From Populus alba (lineage: Eukaryota; Streptophyta; Magnoliopsida; Malpighiales; Salicaceae): a DNA stretch of 64,000 bases. Of the stretch, positions 61,906 to 64,000 are shown piece by piece. A model generated the notes under the pieces. That model saw nothing but the letters and a program-made list of their open reading frames with translations. It had not been told where the DNA came from and did not search any database. The position numbers and the translations under genes were made by a program. Location: contig NC_133288.1 in NCBI RefSeq assembly GCF_005239225.2, forward strand, positions 18,296,169 through 18,360,168, in the 5' to 3' direction. Each line of letters starts with the position of its first letter. The first letter of the stretch is position 1.

Positions 61906-62197
61906 TATAATGGTGATTAGGGCTAGAGATTTTGAAATGGGATATGCAATATGAAAAGACCATAAAATAAATCCTGTGATTTAAAAAATCAAAGAAAAAG
62001 CCACGAAAATAAAACATAAATTATGTTAGAGCAAAAGATGCATTATCTATGAAATAAAGCTTACTTTGGAGGTGGAATTCAATGTCCCGTGATAATAACA
62101 TAGGATATTAATAAAAAATAATAGCATAGGACATGTTAGATAATAGTATAGGACATTAATAAAAAATAATAGCATAGGACATGTTAAACTGGATTTT

Positions 62198-62249
62198 ATC
62201 ACGGGAAGTGGAATTCACATGGATCCATGTGAATTCCACTTCCCGTGAT
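62198..62249. repeat. Perfect 52-bp palindrome (fold-back element)
   Basis: The arm ATCACGGGAAGTGGAATTCA plus CATGGA is followed directly by its exact reverse complement, with no loop, centred on GGATCC. Imperfect pairing continues outward through TAATAATAG / GGACAT words. Single arms recur at about 62070-62090 and 62854-62890, so this is a small repeat family with head-to-head copies. Confidence 0.85.
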
Positions 62250-62379
62250 CTATTATTTTTTTATGTCCTATCTAAAAAATAATATTATAAGATGCATTAT
62301 CTATGAAATAAAGCTTATTTTGGAATCGCTAGTAATAATTTGCTTTTGCATATAATTTTTAACTTGTAAAATATTAGAC

Positions 62380-63720
62380 TAAGGCGGGGAGGTCACAAAA
62401 GTCGTCATCGTCTTTTCCTTGTTTTTCTCCTCTGGCGACAACTGCGAAGCACAACACATGAGGGTGCGAGACAGAGGTGGCACATCCTCCGAAGCTCACG
62501 AAATGTAATAATTAATTTTGTACTACTATAGGAAGCTCTTATAGGCCTCTACCACATCAGTCATTTTCATTTTCATTTCAAACCCTCTGCGTTTGGTTTT
62601 ACTTGCCATGATTTTCTTACCTTTCCATCAGATCGAAGATCAGAATTCAGATTAGCCAAAGGCAAGGGTACGTATGAACTAAATTTGAAGGTTGATGATC
62701 AAATATATTTCATTAAACTTTTTTTTTTATAAAATACATTTAAATAATTAAATATATAAAAATAGAAATAAAAATAAGCACAGACAAAAATATTTTTTAA
62801 AAATACTTTGTAATAAAGTAACCTTTCCAACATAAAAAATAATAGCATAGGACATTAATTTTATCACGGGAAGTGGAATTCACATGGATCTACCTATAAT
62901 GTTGTACCTATGTGCATAGTAAAATAAATGTGATGAGACCAAGTCCAGACAAACACGTGGGAAGGTGTCCATGCTACTCGGCAACAAACTCAGAGCAAAA
63001 AATATCTTGTCCGGTTCCACGTCCCCCCGAATTATTTTCTGCGTCAATAAGAGAGATGCCTGAATCGGACATATGAGATGAGCCCGTAACCCGTTGCTTT
63101 TTTCATGAAGACCAGATGCGCTCTTAGCTTCATCTATCAATCGAAGCCCCACCCCTAAGCCCTGAACTCACGGAAACCACAGAATCATCCCTCTGTTGCC
63201 AGTCTCGGCCAATTGAATCTGACTGAGCTTGCTTTGCCTATGCTTCAGCCAGACTCCTTAATTATTAAGGGTAGGAAAACATGGAATGAAAAGGATGCCA
63301 AATGAGTTGAAAGATGGCAAAAACCCGACTGCCTTGTAAGAAATGAAATCTGAACTTTATTGGCTCCATCACCGGAACCAGCAGCAGCTTCTCTGGTCCG
63401 ATTCCGTGAGATCATGATGCGTGGCTACCTCATGTTGAGGAAGATGATCAACCGAAGGAGAAGAAGACGACATCACTGTCAAGGTAAGTTCATCTTCTTT
63501 TAAAGTTTTTTTATTATTATTTATTTATAGACGAAGGCGGCGATCTGCGAAGGAGGAGAAGGAACCGAGTTTGAGAACGGATTTTTAAAAGTTGATTGTT
63601 GTCGAAGACTTTGCAATCTGCTTCCTCTGGAGTTGACACTATCTTAGATTGAGCCGGATTGCATAAGGGAGAAATGGAGCACCAAATATATATAACCAAT
63701 TGTTAATCATTATTACAAAT
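62380..63720. other. Mixed intergenic DNA with possible exon remnants
   Basis: GC-richer patches at 62390-62660 and 62930-63500. One ends in a plausible donor (GTCAAG before GTAAGTTC at about 63482) after an open frame containing PEPAAASLVRFREIMMRGYL. I do not recognise it. Possibly the remains of gene fragments carried by mobile DNA. Confidence 0.3.
62674..62760. repeat. Direct repeat, right copy
   Basis: Second copy of the sequence at 61774-61860, 900 bp downstream in the same orientation. Differences are limited to a T-run length and one A/T change by eye. Confidence 0.85.
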
Positions 63721-64000
63721 TAATAATTAACCAAATTGCTATTTCCTTTGGCAAAGCAGATTGCAAGCAACAGGTAATTAATTACTCATGTATTCTACAG
63801 GGTTTGTTTTTTTTTTTTTTACAGCATTCATGCATGATTTGCGTGGAAAAGCAAGAAGAGAAGAAGCAACCTGGCCTGGGGGAGGTGCTTGTTGTTGTTG
63901 CTGGTCTGTCGTGAGGATGGTGGTCGACGGTGGAGCTGCTGGTGGTCCACGGTGGAGGTGCTGGTGATCGACTACAGCTACTGGAAAAGGTAGAAAAACA
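63715..64000. repeat. Second copy of the captured composite (partial, runs off the window)
   Basis: 63715-63800 matches 53122-53209 (including GCAAAGCAGATTGCAAGCAA). 63830-64000 matches 53621-53770 and has an extra ~21-bp duplication around 63930-63955. The permease exons present between the two segments in Helitron B are absent; a short T-rich stretch takes their place. The copy is cut by the window end, so its element borders are unknown. Confidence 0.75.

Noticed and set aside
62880..63152. 90-codon minus-strand ORF
   Set aside because: No recognised domain; lies in repeat-derived DNA next to a fold-back arm.

Overview
The window looks like nuclear DNA of a dicot tree, most likely poplar or a relative (Salicaceae). 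It is very AT-rich, its genes carry GT-AG introns, and short gene islands lie between degraded transposons, SINEs and A/T tracts. The genus is an inference from protein and repeat style; no search was run. The assembly is a draft: there is a 500-N gap at 61162-61661, and several otherwise intact genes carry single-base frameshifts.

Left part (1-32 kb): a 1-kb Mutator-like element holding a U-snRNA-promoter-like tandem array (3988-5013); a GRAS regulator of the NSP2/SCL26 type with one frameshift (5233-6623); an F-box/kelch-like protein (8581-9705, minus); a five-exon serine decarboxylase (14234-16837); and a VIP1-like group I bZIP factor (18894-21312, minus). From 23.3 to 25.3 kb there is a probable CACTA-type element enclosing a broken fragment of an XAB2/SYF1 splicing-factor gene. 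Degenerate Au-like SINEs are scattered through the intergenic DNA.

Middle part (32-47 kb): a single-exon vacuolar iron transporter homolog (32309-32965); a degraded Helitron (34700-36239); two tandem copies of the gene for cytochrome bc1 subunit 6 (QCR6), each with its start codon split by an intron; and a PORR-domain organellar RNA-splicing protein (45334-46632, minus).

Right part (47-64 kb): a full-length SINE with a 16-bp target duplication is followed by two abutting minus-strand Helitrons (47634-49930 and 49932-54140). The second encloses fragments of two unrelated genes, a LEA2-type membrane protein and an amino acid permease, with introns kept and several disruptions. Part of the same composite recurs at the right edge (63721-64000). 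Next to it is a seven-exon MINDY-type deubiquitinase (54727-60398, minus) whose exon phases close only if three single-base insertions are allowed for. Past the N gap lie fold-back and direct repeats.

The genes do not form one pathway; the island mixes housekeeping functions (respiration, ethanolamine supply, deubiquitination, organelle splicing) with regulators. The most notable biology is the mobile DNA: gene capture by a Helitron, probable capture by a CACTA element, and a Mutator-like element carrying an array with promoter-like spacing.
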